The position numbers and the translations under genes were made by a program. Shown here one piece after another: positions 39,650 to 49,444 of a DNA stretch of 64,000 bases. The stretch is from Yoonia maritima (GTDB taxonomy: Bacteria; Pseudomonadota; Alphaproteobacteria; Rhodobacterales; Rhodobacteraceae), in NCBI RefSeq assembly GCF_003003285.1, contig NZ_PVTP01000013.1:53596-117595 (forward strand), read 5' to 3'. The notes beneath the pieces are model-generated. The model saw nothing but the letters and a program-made list of their open reading frames with translations. It was not told the DNA's origin and searched no databases. How positions within the stretch are numbered: position 1 is the first letter of the stretch; the number at the start of each line of letters is the position of its first letter.

Positions 39650-41734
39650 ATGAAGATGGAAGAGCTGACAAAAGGGGATGGTTACAAAGTCCCGGCAGCA
39701 ACCCACCCGTTCATGCGACTTGGTTTGGAGAAGCTTGAAGAGTTTCACGACGAGATCGTTGATCTGGAAGCCACGCTAGCTGACGTTGTCAAGCTGGGCG
39801 GTAGTGATGCGGAAAAGAAATCCACACGACTAATCAAACAGTTACGTGCTTTTGAACCCAGTATTACGATGATTGGGCAAATCAAATCCGGTAAAACTTC
39901 ACTTGTAAATGCCATGGTTGGCCGCCCCAATTTGCTACCTGCGGATGTGAACCCGTGGACATCAGTCGTGACATCGCTGCACTTGAATGCGCCTCTTTCA
40001 AAGGATGCACCAACAGCAACGTTCCAATTTTTCAGCCAAGGCGAATGGGATCATTTGATCGAAAATGGTGGCCGAATCGGTGAGCTCTCCAGCCGTGCTG
40101 GTGCGGACGAAGAACTTGGAAAAGTCCGCGAACAGATCGCAGAGATGCGAGATAAGACAAAAGCCCGCCTCGGTCGCAAATTTGAACTGCTACTCGGCCA
40201 AAAACACAACTATGCCGACCTTACAGATGATCTTGTCCAGCGGTATGTTTGTATGGGCGACGATTTCGAAGATATGGACGAGGAAGATCAGCAAGGTCGT
40301 TTTGCTGACATCACGAAATCCGCAGACCTGTATCTAGGCGCGAAGGCCATCCCAATGCCGCTGTGCGTTCGTGACACGCCCGGCGTGAACGATACCTTCA
40401 TGATGCGCGAACAAATTACGATCAACGCGCTGCGCGACAGCCGTATTTGCGTCGTCGTACTTTCAGCCCATCAGGCGCTGAGCTCGATGGATATGGGGCT
40501 AATCCGCCTTATAGCTAACGTTAAATCGCGCGAAGTAATCATCTTTGTGAACCGTATCGACGAATTGTCGAACCCAGCTGAGCAGGTTCCCGAAATTCGC
40601 GAAAGCATTCTGCAAACGCTCAAGGACCATAACGGCCCCGAAAATCCCGAACTCATTTTTGGTAGCGCTTATTGGGCCAATATTGCGCTTGGTGAAACCC
40701 TTGACGATATCGTCGCAGAAAGCGCCGAAGCGATGTTCAATTGGGCTGAAGCATCACTAAGCTCGGAAACGGCCGACATGGAAATCAATGAGCTGGTTTG
40801 GCACCTTTCTGGGGTCCCTCAGCTTTATCGTGCTTTGTCTGAACGTATCTCCGAAGGCCCCGGTGCGGAAATCCTTGCTGCGTCCCGCAAGCGCGCGCTG
40901 AACCTTGTCGGTGGCGTACGGGCATCTGCATCGATGGTTTCCATGCGATTGGACGGTGACTCCGTTGACGTCATGCCACACGATCAATTGGTCGCGCACC
41001 TTGATAAACTAGAAGCTGACAACCTAAAATTCTTGGACGACCGTATGGATATCGTCTTTCAACAATTCGGGTCTCGGGTCGACCAGTCTCATAAACGTTT
41101 CTTGGATCGCGCGTTAGAATCGCTTCTTCAGCATTTGGAAAACAACGGTGAGGAAGAAGTCTGGCAATACAGTCCAGACGGTCTTCGCATGCTGCTGCGC
41201 ACAAGCTATCAGGTTATGCGGCGCAATGTTTCATCCACCTGTGATCAAGTGTTTGCGGCGGCTTCCTCTGATTTAGCTGAAACATACCGTAGCGCTTTCG
41301 GTGTCGCGGTTGAAAACTTTTCGATTACGCCCCCTGCCGCGCCAGAAATTCCAGCGCCTGTTTCTCTTGGGCAAACGATCGCGCTAGATCTGCAAACATC
41401 GTGGTGGAAGGGATGGTGGAAACGCCGCAAAGGTTATCGTGCATTTGCAAGTGGTTTCTACGATCTAATCGAAGCAGAAACAGCACCGATTGTGGATGAA
41501 TTGAAGGTCCGGCAGGCAGATGAAATTCGTAAGTTAGCCGAGGTAGAACTACGCAACTTCCTTGAAGAACAGCGCGGCTTCCTTACCGACCTGAGCGAAA
41601 AATCGAATCTAAATAAAGACGACTTAAAAGAAATCTTTGGCATCACTGCACAGCAAGAGCGTGAGGAGCTGTTCGATTACATTTTCGAAGAGCTCAGCGA
41701 TAGCGCACCTGCCGTAGCCGAAGGAAAAGCCTAA
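39650..41734 (+). CDS. Dynamin-like GTPase 2 of the kinase cluster
   Basis: 694 residues. G1 is GQIKSGKTS (76-84) with VNAMVGRPNLLPADVNPWTSVVTSLHL (G2 Thr/Ser), G3 is RDTPGVNDTF, and G4 is FVNRIDEL. After the G domain come about 350 helical residues, a short Trp/Arg/Lys-rich segment (TSWWKGWWKRRKGYRAF) that could touch membrane, and more coiled helix, the outline of bacterial dynamin-like proteins. A 161-base gap precedes it, so it may have its own promoter. The next gene overlaps its stop by one base. Confidence 0.9.
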   Translation: MKMEELTKGDGYKVPAATHPFMRLGLEKLEEFHDEIVDLEATLADVVKLGGSDAEKKSTRLIKQLRAFEPSITMIGQIKSGKTSLVNAMVGRPNLLPADVNPWTSVVTSLHLNAPLSKDAPTATFQFFSQGEWDHLIENGGRIGELSSRAGADEELGKVREQIAEMRDKTKARLGRKFELLLGQKHNYADLTDDLVQRYVCMGDDFEDMDEEDQQGRFADITKSADLYLGAKAIPMPLCVRDTPGVNDTFMMREQITINALRDSRICVVVLSAHQALSSMDMGLIRLIANVKSREVIIFVNRIDELSNPAEQVPEIRESILQTLKDHNGPENPELIFGSAYWANIALGETLDDIVAESAEAMFNWAEASLSSETADMEINELVWHLSGVPQLYRALSERISEGPGAEILAASRKRALNLVGGVRASASMVSMRLDGDSVDVMPHDQLVAHLDKLEADNLKFLDDRMDIVFQQFGSRVDQSHKRFLDRALESLLQHLENNGEEEVWQYSPDGLRMLLRTSYQVMRRNVSSTCDQVFAAASSDLAETYRSAFGVAVENFSITPPAAPEIPAPVSLGQTIALDLQTSWWKGWWKRRKGYRAFASGFYDLIEAETAPIVDELKVRQADEIRKLAEVELRNFLEEQRGFLTDLSEKSNLNKDDLKEIFGITAQQEREELFDYIFEELSDSAPAVAEGKA

Positions 41735-42600
41735 TGTCAGATCATAGCCCCACGACCGGTGGGAAACGTAAGCCTCGTATCGCGCTCATGGGCGAGTTTT
41801 CTGCGGGGAAAAGCACGCTATCTAATCTTTTGATGGGTGCGCGTCCGCTTCCCGAAAAGGTGACAGCGACGCGCCTTTCGCCAGTGTGGATGTCACATGG
41901 GACTGATGCGCCTTACCGCGTTGACGTTGATGGCACGACGGAACCTGTTTCGCTGGATCAGCTTGAAGGAATTCCGGTCGAGCAAACCATGTGCATTCGA
42001 TTGTTCTTAGAATGCGATATACTGGATGTCTGTGACCTCATTGATTTTCCAGGCATTTCCGACCCAAACATGTCGTCAGAAGTTTGGGAACGTATGCTGC
42101 CAGAAGTCGATGCCGTCATCTGGCTGACGCATGCTACACAAGCGTGGCGTCAATCAGAAGCCGCCGTTTGGGACACAATGCCAACCGCCGTCCGCGAAAA
42201 TTCAGTTTTGTTGATCACACGTTTTGACAAGCTAACCACAGAAAAAGATCGCGTGCGCGTCTTTAAGCGGGTTTTACGCGAGACGAAGGGCCAATTTGCA
42301 GCAACCTTCCCAATTTCGTTGCTGCAAGCACTTGAAGCAGGCGACGACTATGAACGTTGGGACGCCAGCGGTGCGGGCCCGTTTGTGGAACATCTTATTC
42401 AATCGGTTGAGACGCTTAGTAAATTAGCTGCACGCACAGAGCTGCCGCTTTACAATATTGCCGACGGCACAGCGATCCCTGAACCAATCACAACCGCGGT
42501 GCTGCCACGTCGCGTAAAACGGCCTTTGAATGAAAATGCCCCGAAGCGAGAACGCCCGGCGGCAGAACCCTCATCGAAACCGGGCACGCCAACATCTTAG
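41734..42600 (+). CDS. Dynamin-like GTPase 3 of the kinase cluster
   Basis: 288 residues, essentially a lone G domain. G1 is GEFSAGKST (20-28) followed by LSNLLMGARPLPEKVTATRLSPVWMS (G2), G3 is IDFPGISDP, and G4 is ITRFDKLT. The C terminus is basic and Pro-rich (RRVKRPLNENAPKRERP). It lacks the helical stalk of dynamins, so it may pair with GTPase 2, whose stop overlaps its start. Confidence 0.9.
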   Translation: MSDHSPTTGGKRKPRIALMGEFSAGKSTLSNLLMGARPLPEKVTATRLSPVWMSHGTDAPYRVDVDGTTEPVSLDQLEGIPVEQTMCIRLFLECDILDVCDLIDFPGISDPNMSSEVWERMLPEVDAVIWLTHATQAWRQSEAAVWDTMPTAVRENSVLLITRFDKLTTEKDRVRVFKRVLRETKGQFAATFPISLLQALEAGDDYERWDASGAGPFVEHLIQSVETLSKLAARTELPLYNIADGTAIPEPITTAVLPRRVKRPLNENAPKRERPAAEPSSKPGTPTS

Positions 42601-42686
42601 GCGTGTATCCATTTGATAGGCTTTCACATATGGCTGTTTTGACGTAGTCAGTCAGATATCAACGAAAAATTAGCGGGCCAACACTC

Positions 42687-43049
42687 ATGGTTGTGGACGA
42701 TCTAGATGCATTGCAAGAAAAATTCGCAGCGTGCGACACTATCGCCTTTGCGGATTTGTCGACACAGATGATTCTTGTGACGAATTCAGCGTCTTCGCTT
42801 CCACGCGAGGGGCTTGATAACCTATGTGCTGAAGCTGCGTTAACGATGGGCACCAAGCGGCAGCAATTCCTTGGCACTGAACCAAGCGCGAGCGCCGTCG
42901 TCGCCAGTCGCGGCCAAGTACGTCTATTCTTGCGTGCCAAAGCTGAACCCAACGACGTAATGTGCTGCGTGAGCTCCTCAGATCTAGATATCAATGCATT
43001 TTTGGCGGATGCGCAGCCACTACTTGAACGGCTCAGCACCGGTGGATGA
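42687..43049 (+). CDS. Small protein, possibly roadblock/LC7-like
   Basis: 120 residues. The alternating pattern of a helix, two strands (TIAFADLSTQMILVTNS), helix, strands (ASAVVASRGQVRLFLRA, DVMCCVSS) and a last helix (INAFLADAQPLLERL) resembles the roadblock/longin fold, whose members (for example MglB) regulate small GTPases. This is a pattern judgement, not a confirmed hit. Its place directly behind three GTPase genes makes such a partner role attractive. Confidence 0.6.
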   Translation: MVVDDLDALQEKFAACDTIAFADLSTQMILVTNSASSLPREGLDNLCAEAALTMGTKRQQFLGTEPSASAVVASRGQVRLFLRAKAEPNDVMCCVSSSDLDINAFLADAQPLLERLSTGG

Positions 43050-43085
43050 GCAGAATGAACATTTTTTTAAGCAAAGGCCGCAATC

Positions 43086-43865
43086 GTGAGTGACACGTCA
43101 ATTATCGCAAACAAACTCGCGGCGCTTCTGTCTGAAGATGAAATCTATGTCGGTCGTGCGCGCATTATTTCTCAAAGTGGTGCGCCGACTCCACTTGCAG
43201 CCCTTTTGAATGAAATAGATGCGACCGTATTGGAACGCACGCTTGTCTTTAGCATTGATGATGTAAACGTGAGCATGATCGTTGCCGGTCGTCGCTTGCG
43301 TGGCTTGGTCGACGTATCAGGTAACCTCCCCGAAGCAGAAAGCGTCATTGGGAAAGTGCTATCGCGCGACGAACCAGAAACGTTGCAAGCGGCTGGTGAT
43401 CTCATGATGTTGCTTTGCGCATCAGCAAGCCAAGTCACTGTACGCAGTTTGCCATCACAGCCCTTTGGCACGAGCGCCGAAGCGGGAATATCGGCCGCGG
43501 GGCTCGCTAAGCTTTGGCACATAGACCTCGACGCAAAACCTGTTGCCCTGATTGAACGGTTCTTTGCCGCGCATTCTAACGGCATGACGGCGTATCTATA
43601 TGTGTCAAACGGTGACGTTGCGAAAACCGTTGGCGATGTTGCAATGCTTGATGCACTTTGGAGCACACAGATCGCAACATTCAGAAAGCGGCATCGTTCC
43701 GTTCTTCCCCAACAGGAAGGGCCACGGCTAATCTGTTTGAACGAACCTTTGGGTGAAAACACAACAGTTGCCGTTGCAATCGACGGGAATGACGTTGGCC
43801 TATTCAGCTATAAGCCTAGTCAAATGCCAAAGCTCGTATCTGCCTGGACTTCTGCCTTAGGCTAA
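43086..43865 (+). CDS. Hypothetical protein at the end of the kinase-GTPase cluster
   Basis: 259 residues from GTG 43086, AAAGG upstream. It is a soluble alpha/beta protein with no domain I recognise and no signal peptide. Regions such as ERTLVFSIDDVNVSMIVAGRRLRGLVDVSG look like paired strands, and the last 50 residues return to strands (TTVAVAIDGNDVGLFSYKP). It closes the cluster; no terminator is obvious behind it. Function unknown, but the tight spacing (36 bases) ties it to the roadblock-like gene. Confidence 0.7.
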   Translation: MSDTSIIANKLAALLSEDEIYVGRARIISQSGAPTPLAALLNEIDATVLERTLVFSIDDVNVSMIVAGRRLRGLVDVSGNLPEAESVIGKVLSRDEPETLQAAGDLMMLLCASASQVTVRSLPSQPFGTSAEAGISAAGLAKLWHIDLDAKPVALIERFFAAHSNGMTAYLYVSNGDVAKTVGDVAMLDALWSTQIATFRKRHRSVLPQQEGPRLICLNEPLGENTTVAVAIDGNDVGLFSYKPSQMPKLVSAWTSALG

Positions 43866-44249
43866 CCTAGAGCAACCATAGATTTATAGTAAGCAGTGGA
43901 ATTCACCCCTAACGCACGCAAGCGAGGGGACCGTACGAATACGACCTGTTGCGATGCCAAACCTACAGATACGTGGTACGTCTATTTTTTGGGCGGTAGG
44001 TGTGAATATTGGCGTTTATTGTCGCACATACACACAGCTGCCGGGTTATTCAGCGTTCTCCCGAGGACTCTGCCCAATTCGCAGCCTACTTACATGATCG
44101 TCTGGTTCAGACATCAATCGCCGCGCAACGGGCCTTCCTGGCAGAAACTCCCGCCGCGCGACTACAACAACACTGTTGTGGGCCTGCTATAGCTTTGGCT
44201 TTTGCCAAAAACTAGGGCACCGCGACAACGAAACGGGGACATTGTTTCG
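43866..44249 (+). promoter_or_regulatory. Upstream region of the urea transporter operon
   Basis: 384 bases without a convincing gene; short frames exist but lack start signals. It should contain the urtA promoter. I see no certain nitrogen-control site. A possible 68-residue frame beginning at TTG 44009 is not claimed. Confidence 0.3.
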
Positions 44250-45539
44250 ATGAAATTTAATAAATCACTCAGCGCTTCTATTTTTGCCGGCCTTTTGGCC
44301 AGCACAAGCATGGCTGCAGCCCAAGATTGTGCCGAGCCGATCAAAGTCGGTGTTTTGCATTCGCTATCCGGCTCTATGGCGATTTCCGAAACCACACTGA
44401 AAGACGCAATGCTGATGCTGGTCAAACAGCAAAACGCAGCTGGCGGTCTTTTGGGCTGTGAAATCGAAGCCGTCGTCGTTGACCCGGCATCCGACTGGCC
44501 ACTGTTCGCTGAAAAAGCACGCGAGCTGCTGACCGTATCCGAAGTCGACGTTATTTTCGGTAACTGGACATCGGTTTCACGTAAATCAGTATTGCCTGTG
44601 ATCGAAGAGCTGAACGGCTTGCTGTTCTACCCTGTACAATACGAAGGCGAAGAATCTTCGCGTAACGTTTTCTACACAGGTGCGGCCCCGAACCAACAAG
44701 CGATCCCAGCGACGGACTACTTCCTTGAAGAGCTTGGCGTTGAGAAGTTTGCGTTGTTGGGTACAGACTATGTTTATCCACGTACAACCAACAACATTCT
44801 CGAAGCATACTTGATCGATAATGGTATCGCCGAAGAAGATATCTTTGTGAACTACACACCGTTTGGTCACTCTGACTGGGCAACAATTGTTGCTGACGTT
44901 GTTGCGCTTGGCGAAGACGGCAAACAGGTTGGTGTGATTTCCACAATCAACGGCGACGCAAACATCGGCTTCTACAAAGAACTGGCTGCTGCTGGCGTAT
45001 CCGCTGACGACATCCCTGTTGTGGCCTTCTCAGTTGGTGAAGAAGAACTGTCAGGTCTGGATACATCCAACCTTGTCGGTCACTTGGCCGCTTGGAACTA
45101 CTTTCAGTCTGCTGAAAGCGACGCGAACACTGACTTCATCGCGGCATGGAAAGCATTCGCTGGCGAAGATCGTGTCACAAACGACCCAATGGAAGCCCAT
45201 TACATCGGCTTCAACATGTGGGTGAACGCGGTCGAGGCTGCCGGAACTACTGACGTCGACGCTGTTCGTGACGCAATGTACGGTCAGGAATTCCCGAACC
45301 TGACAGGCGGTACAGCCGTCATGCTGCCAAACCACCACTTGGCAAAGCCAGTTCTGATCGGCGAAATCCAAGCCGACGGTCAGTTCGATATCATCAGCCA
45401 AACCGAAGAAGTTCCGGGCGACGCATGGACAGACTTCTTGCCTGAATCAGCGGTTCTTAAGTCTGATTGGCAGGAACTGGGTTGCGGCATGTACAATGTC
45501 GAAACTGAAAGCTGCGTTCAGCTGACTTCAAACTACTAA
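44250..45539 (+). CDS. urtA: Urea ABC transporter substrate-binding protein
   Basis: 429 residues from ATG 44250. A signal peptide (SASIFAGLLASTSMAAAQ) precedes the periplasmic binding domain. The sequence follows UrtA closely: IKVGVLHSLSGSMAISETTL, GNWTSVSRKSVLPVIEELN, LFYPVQYEGEESSRNVFYTG and LLGTDYVYPRTTN. UrtA captures urea (and related amides) for high-affinity uptake under nitrogen limitation. A 10-bp hairpin lies between it and urtB, which probably gives it more transcript than the membrane genes. Confidence 0.96.
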   Translation: MKFNKSLSASIFAGLLASTSMAAAQDCAEPIKVGVLHSLSGSMAISETTLKDAMLMLVKQQNAAGGLLGCEIEAVVVDPASDWPLFAEKARELLTVSEVDVIFGNWTSVSRKSVLPVIEELNGLLFYPVQYEGEESSRNVFYTGAAPNQQAIPATDYFLEELGVEKFALLGTDYVYPRTTNNILEAYLIDNGIAEEDIFVNYTPFGHSDWATIVADVVALGEDGKQVGVISTINGDANIGFYKELAAAGVSADDIPVVAFSVGEEELSGLDTSNLVGHLAAWNYFQSAESDANTDFIAAWKAFAGEDRVTNDPMEAHYIGFNMWVNAVEAAGTTDVDAVRDAMYGQEFPNLTGGTAVMLPNHHLAKPVLIGEIQADGQFDIISQTEEVPGDAWTDFLPESAVLKSDWQELGCGMYNVETESCVQLTSNY

Positions 45540-45549
45540 ACATTTCAAT

Positions 45550-45574
45550 CAGGCGCGGAGTCCTTCCGCGCCTG
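45550..45574 (+). terminator. Intercistronic hairpin between urtA and urtB
   Basis: CAGGCGCGGA (45550-45559) and TCCGCGCCTG (45565-45574) form a perfect 10-bp stem with a 5-base loop, 10 bases after urtA. A weak T-stretch follows (AATTTTGAA). It likely acts as a partial terminator or 3'-end stabiliser that raises UrtA relative to UrtB-E. Confidence 0.65.
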
Positions 45575-45601
45575 ACCAATTTTGAATTCCGAAAGACCCT
45601 C

Positions 45602-47536
45602 ATGCCCCGCGTCTTAATTTTGCTCGCCTTGCTGTTGGGATTTTCACCCGCGGTTCAGGCCCAAGAACTCCAAAACCTACTGCAAACCCACGCCGAAGAA
45701 GTCGCCAAGCCGGGCCGCCGCACTGTTGGTACCGTGCTGGATGACCTTGCTAGTTCCGGCATTCCGCAAGTCGCAACGTTTTTAGAGGAATGGCAGGATA
45801 AATCCGTCTGGCAAAGCCCTGAAGGCCTGTTCTTTATTGCAGACGAGGACGGCGACAGCCTGATCCTCACTGATATCGATAGCGGTGTAGAAACGACCGC
45901 CCCCTCTGACGGTTTTACACAGCTTAAGCCCAACGGTGGCGTGCGTCGCGTGATCGGCACAGCGCTTGTTCAGTTCCAACTGATGGATCCCGACCTAAAC
46001 CGCCGGACCACAGCTGTCGCATCCATCGCCCGGCGCCCAGAGGCAAGTCAGCTTTCCCCGTTGCTTGGTTCGATTGATGGCGAAGAAGACTCCACACTAA
46101 AAGCTCGAAAAATCCAGCTCGCGAATTTCCTGTCAGCGAGCTTTGCTGAGGACACTGCAGACCGCATTGCAGCCATCAACAGCCTATCCACCGATGTCAG
46201 CGTCGAGGCACGTGCCGTCTTAAACCAAATCCTGACCACAAGCCCTGCACTGGCCGAAGAACTGCCAACTGACGTCAATATCGCCCGTGTCCTGAACCCC
46301 GGCGCAGACATGTCGTTAGATGCCGCATACGAACTGCTGGTCGCTGATGACCTTGCCGCCCCACGTACCGATGCGGACACGATCAAGGCGGCACTTGCAT
46401 CCAACATTATCAACGGTCGCGTTGGCGATGTGCCTGTCGCGCAACTGGGCACCACAGCCAACCGCAACCGCGCCTACGCACAGCTAGCCCATTCCGGTAC
46501 GGTTCCACCGATGGTGACCGAAACAGACCGCGATGCGGCGCTTGCGAAATACACGTTCTTTGAGATTTACAACGAGGCCGATCCTGCCATCACCGATGCC
46601 GCGAAGGCCGCACTTGCCTCAGTTGAGACACGCGTTGCCGTTGGCCAATCAGCCGACCTCGCGCTTGATGCACTTTCACTAGCCTCGATCTATTTTCTGG
46701 CGGCCATTGGGCTTGCCATCACCTTCGGCGTTATGGGCGTCATCAACATGGCCCACGGCGAATTCATCATGATGGGTGCCTATACCGGTTATGTCGTGCA
46801 GCTATTCATTCCTAGCTACACGCTGTCCATCATCATCGCGCTACCGCTTGCCTTTGCGGTCACCTTTGCCGCTGGTGTCGCAATGGAGCGTCTGGTGATC
46901 CGTCACCTATACCACCGCCCACTGGAAACACTGCTGGCGACATTCGGTATCTCAATCGCGCTACAACAACTGGCCAAAAACATCTTTGGCACCCAAGCGC
47001 GCCCCCTGACATCGCCAGCATGGTTAGACGGCGCATGGGTGTTCAACGATGTGGTTCAAATCAGCTATATCCGTATCGCGATTTTTGTACTCGCCGTGAT
47101 CTTCCTGTTCCTGATCTTGTTCGTCCTGAAACGCACCCGGCTTGGGCTAGAGGTACGTGCTGTCACCCAAAACCCCGGCATGGCCGCATCCATGGGAATC
47201 AACCCTGACCGGATTAACATGCTGACCTTCGGACTTGGTTCGGGGATCGCGGGGATCGCAGGAGTTGCGATTGGGCTATACGCCAAGGTCACCTCCGAGA
47301 TGGGTGCCGATTATATCGTGCAGTCGTTCATGACCGTGGTTGTTGGCGGCGTTGGGAATGTCTGGGGCACGCTTGCGGGTGCTTCGCTGATTGGCTTCCT
47401 GCAAAAAGGGATCGAATGGCTGAACCCGTCAAATACCTTGGCGGCGCAGACCTACATGATCCTGTTCATCATTCTCTTTATTCAGTTCCGACCCAAAGGC
47501 ATCGTTGCGCTTAAGGGCCGGGCAGCGGCGGACTAA
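45602..47536 (+). CDS. urtB: Urea ABC transporter permease UrtB with N-terminal periplasmic domain
   Basis: 644 residues. A signal peptide (VLILLALLLGFSPAVQAQE) starts a domain of about 330 residues that has no transporter motif; the rest is the LivH-type permease with eight or so membrane helices and FGVMGVINMAHGEFIMMGAYTGY, GVAMERLVIRHLYHRPLETLLATFG and TVVVGGVGNVWGTLAGA. Long N-terminal domains are usual in UrtB. Confidence 0.95.
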   Translation: MPRVLILLALLLGFSPAVQAQELQNLLQTHAEEVAKPGRRTVGTVLDDLASSGIPQVATFLEEWQDKSVWQSPEGLFFIADEDGDSLILTDIDSGVETTAPSDGFTQLKPNGGVRRVIGTALVQFQLMDPDLNRRTTAVASIARRPEASQLSPLLGSIDGEEDSTLKARKIQLANFLSASFAEDTADRIAAINSLSTDVSVEARAVLNQILTTSPALAEELPTDVNIARVLNPGADMSLDAAYELLVADDLAAPRTDADTIKAALASNIINGRVGDVPVAQLGTTANRNRAYAQLAHSGTVPPMVTETDRDAALAKYTFFEIYNEADPAITDAAKAALASVETRVAVGQSADLALDALSLASIYFLAAIGLAITFGVMGVINMAHGEFIMMGAYTGYVVQLFIPSYTLSIIIALPLAFAVTFAAGVAMERLVIRHLYHRPLETLLATFGISIALQQLAKNIFGTQARPLTSPAWLDGAWVFNDVVQISYIRIAIFVLAVIFLFLILFVLKRTRLGLEVRAVTQNPGMAASMGINPDRINMLTFGLGSGIAGIAGVAIGLYAKVTSEMGADYIVQSFMTVVVGGVGNVWGTLAGASLIGFLQKGIEWLNPSNTLAAQTYMILFIILFIQFRPKGIVALKGRAAAD

Positions 47537-47540
47537 ACCA

Positions 47541-48704
47541 ATGAATAAAAGCTTTCTAATACGCAATCCGTCGACACTTTGGTTCTTGCTGGGGCTCAGC
47601 ATCTTTACCATCGTCGTTACCATTCTATCCGACGCCGGCCTTGGAATCATGTCCACGTCATTCGTGAAAACGCTGGGTAAGACACTATGCCTATGCCTGA
47701 TTGCCGTCGCGATGGACGTCGTCTGGGGATATTGCGGTATCCTAAGCCTTGGGCATTTCGCCTTCTTCGGGATTGGCGGCTATGCCGTTGGCATGTGGCT
47801 AATGTACGCGCGGACCGAAGGGATCGTGCTCGACAGCCTTGCAACGCAAACCATCCCCCCAACCGCGCAAGAAATCACTGATGCCATCGGCAACCAAATC
47901 TTTGGCGTTGTTGGTAGTTCTGAATTCCCGGTGATCTGGGCGTTCTCTGACAGTTTGTTCCTTCAGCTGTTAATGGTCGTGCTGGTGCCGGGATTGCTCG
48001 CGCTCGTCTTTGGCTGGCTCGCGTTCCGCAGCCGGGTCACGGGAGTCTACCTGTCGATTCTTACCCAAGCGATGACCCTCGCGCTGGCACTGTATCTGTT
48101 CCAAAACGACAGTGGGTTACGCGGAAATAACGGCCTGTCAGGACTGCAAAACATTCCGGGGTTTGAAGACACACCGCAATCCACCATCTCGCTCGCGTTC
48201 TTCTACGCATCCGCACTGGCCGTGGCGCTTGGTTACGTTCTGTTTGCATGGGTCACATCCGGCAAGATGGGTAGCGTCATCAAGGCAATCCGCGACAATG
48301 AATCTCGCGTTCGGTTTCTTGGGTATCACGTGGAAAGCTACAAGCTGTTTGTATTCACGATCACCGCCGTGGTGGCGGCCATTGCAGGCGCATTGTACTA
48401 CCCGCAAGCTGGCATCATTAACCCGGCAGAAATCGCACCTATCGCGTCAATTTATTTGGCGGTCTGGGTCGCGATTGGCGGGCGCGGGCGGCTTTATGGC
48501 GCGGTTATCGGGGCCGCATTTGTGTCGCTGTTGTCTAGCTGGTTCACAGGCGGTGGCGCACCGGCCATCCCACTTGGCTTTTACACGATCCAATGGACCG
48601 ACTGGTGGCTTGTGCTGCTTGGCGTGTCGTTCGTCGCAGTCACCCTATACGCGCCCAAGGGCATCGGCGGATTGTTTGATTATCTGGTGAGGAAACCATC
48701 ATGA
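47541..48704 (+). CDS. urtC: Urea ABC transporter permease UrtC
   Basis: 387 residues from ATG 47541, four bases behind urtB. LivM-type permease with about ten hydrophobic helices and the motif LSLGHFAFFGIGGYAVGMWLM, GVYLSILTQAMTLALAL, and IRDNESRVRFLGYHVESYKLFVFT near the coupling helix. A hydrophilic insert (TQTIPPTAQEITDAIGNQIFG) between early helices is characteristic of UrtC. Its stop overlaps the urtD start by four bases. Confidence 0.95.
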   Translation: MNKSFLIRNPSTLWFLLGLSIFTIVVTILSDAGLGIMSTSFVKTLGKTLCLCLIAVAMDVVWGYCGILSLGHFAFFGIGGYAVGMWLMYARTEGIVLDSLATQTIPPTAQEITDAIGNQIFGVVGSSEFPVIWAFSDSLFLQLLMVVLVPGLLALVFGWLAFRSRVTGVYLSILTQAMTLALALYLFQNDSGLRGNNGLSGLQNIPGFEDTPQSTISLAFFYASALAVALGYVLFAWVTSGKMGSVIKAIRDNESRVRFLGYHVESYKLFVFTITAVVAAIAGALYYPQAGIINPAEIAPIASIYLAVWVAIGGRGRLYGAVIGAAFVSLLSSWFTGGGAPAIPLGFYTIQWTDWWLVLLGVSFVAVTLYAPKGIGGLFDYLVRKPS

Positions 48705-49444
48705 GCACGCTTTTAGAAGTCGACGGTGTGTCAGTTAGCTTTGATGGCTTTCGCGCGATCAACAACCTATCCATCCAAATCGGCGAACCTGAATTGCGCG
48801 CGGTGATCGGCCCGAACGGCGCAGGTAAAACGACCTTTATGGATATTATTACGGGCAAGACAAAGCCGGATGAAGGGCGTGTCACATGGGGTGATCGCAA
48901 CATATCTTTGCTTGGTATGTCCGAAAGCGAGATCGCGATGGAAGGGATCGGGCGCAAATTTCAAAAGCCCACTGTTTTCGAAGATCAAACCGTACGCGAA
49001 AACCTTGCGATGGCTTTGCGTAACCCCCGCGGACCATTCGCTGTTCTATTCTATAAAAAGACCAAAGAAGGTGGCCAACGGATCGAAGAAATAGCGGCCG
49101 AGATTGGCCTATCCGATAGTCTGACACGCCGCGCTGGCGAATTAAGCCATGGTCAAAAACAATGGCTCGAGATCGGGATGCTGCTTGCCCAAGATCCACG
49201 CCTTTTGCTCGTCGATGAACCCGCCGCTGGGATGACAACTGCGGAACGCGAACTGACAACTGACCTGTTAAAACGCGCGGCCAAGACGCGTGCGGTTGTG
49301 GTGGTTGAACATGACATGGAATTCGTGCGCCGCCTTGATTGCAAAGTCACCGTGCTGCACGAAGGATCGGTTCTTGCCGAAGGATCGCTGGACCACGTGA
49401 CCGCCGACCAAACCGTTATCGATGTGTATCTAGGACGCCAATAA
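48701..49444 (+). CDS. urtD: Urea ABC transporter ATP-binding protein UrtD
   Basis: 247 residues. Walker [13 protein letters not shown], signature ELSHGQKQWLEIGMLLAQ and Walker B LLLVDEPAAGMT are intact; HGQ in the signature is the UrtD/LivG variant. FEDQTVRENLAMALRNPRGPF is family-typical. Its stop overlaps the urtE start by one base. Confidence 0.95.
   Translation: MSTLLEVDGVSVSFDGFRAINNLSIQIGEPELRAVIGPNGAGKTTFMDIITGKTKPDEGRVTWGDRNISLLGMSESEIAMEGIGRKFQKPTVFEDQTVRENLAMALRNPRGPFAVLFYKKTKEGGQRIEEIAAEIGLSDSLTRRAGELSHGQKQWLEIGMLLAQDPRLLLVDEPAAGMTTAERELTTDLLKRAAKTRAVVVVEHDMEFVRRLDCKVTVLHEGSVLAEGSLDHVTADQTVIDVYLGRQ

Noticed and set aside
43896..44215. Short frames upstream of urtA, including a 68-residue frame from TTG 44009
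   Set aside because: No ribosome binding site, no recognised domain and competing frames; treated as leader DNA.
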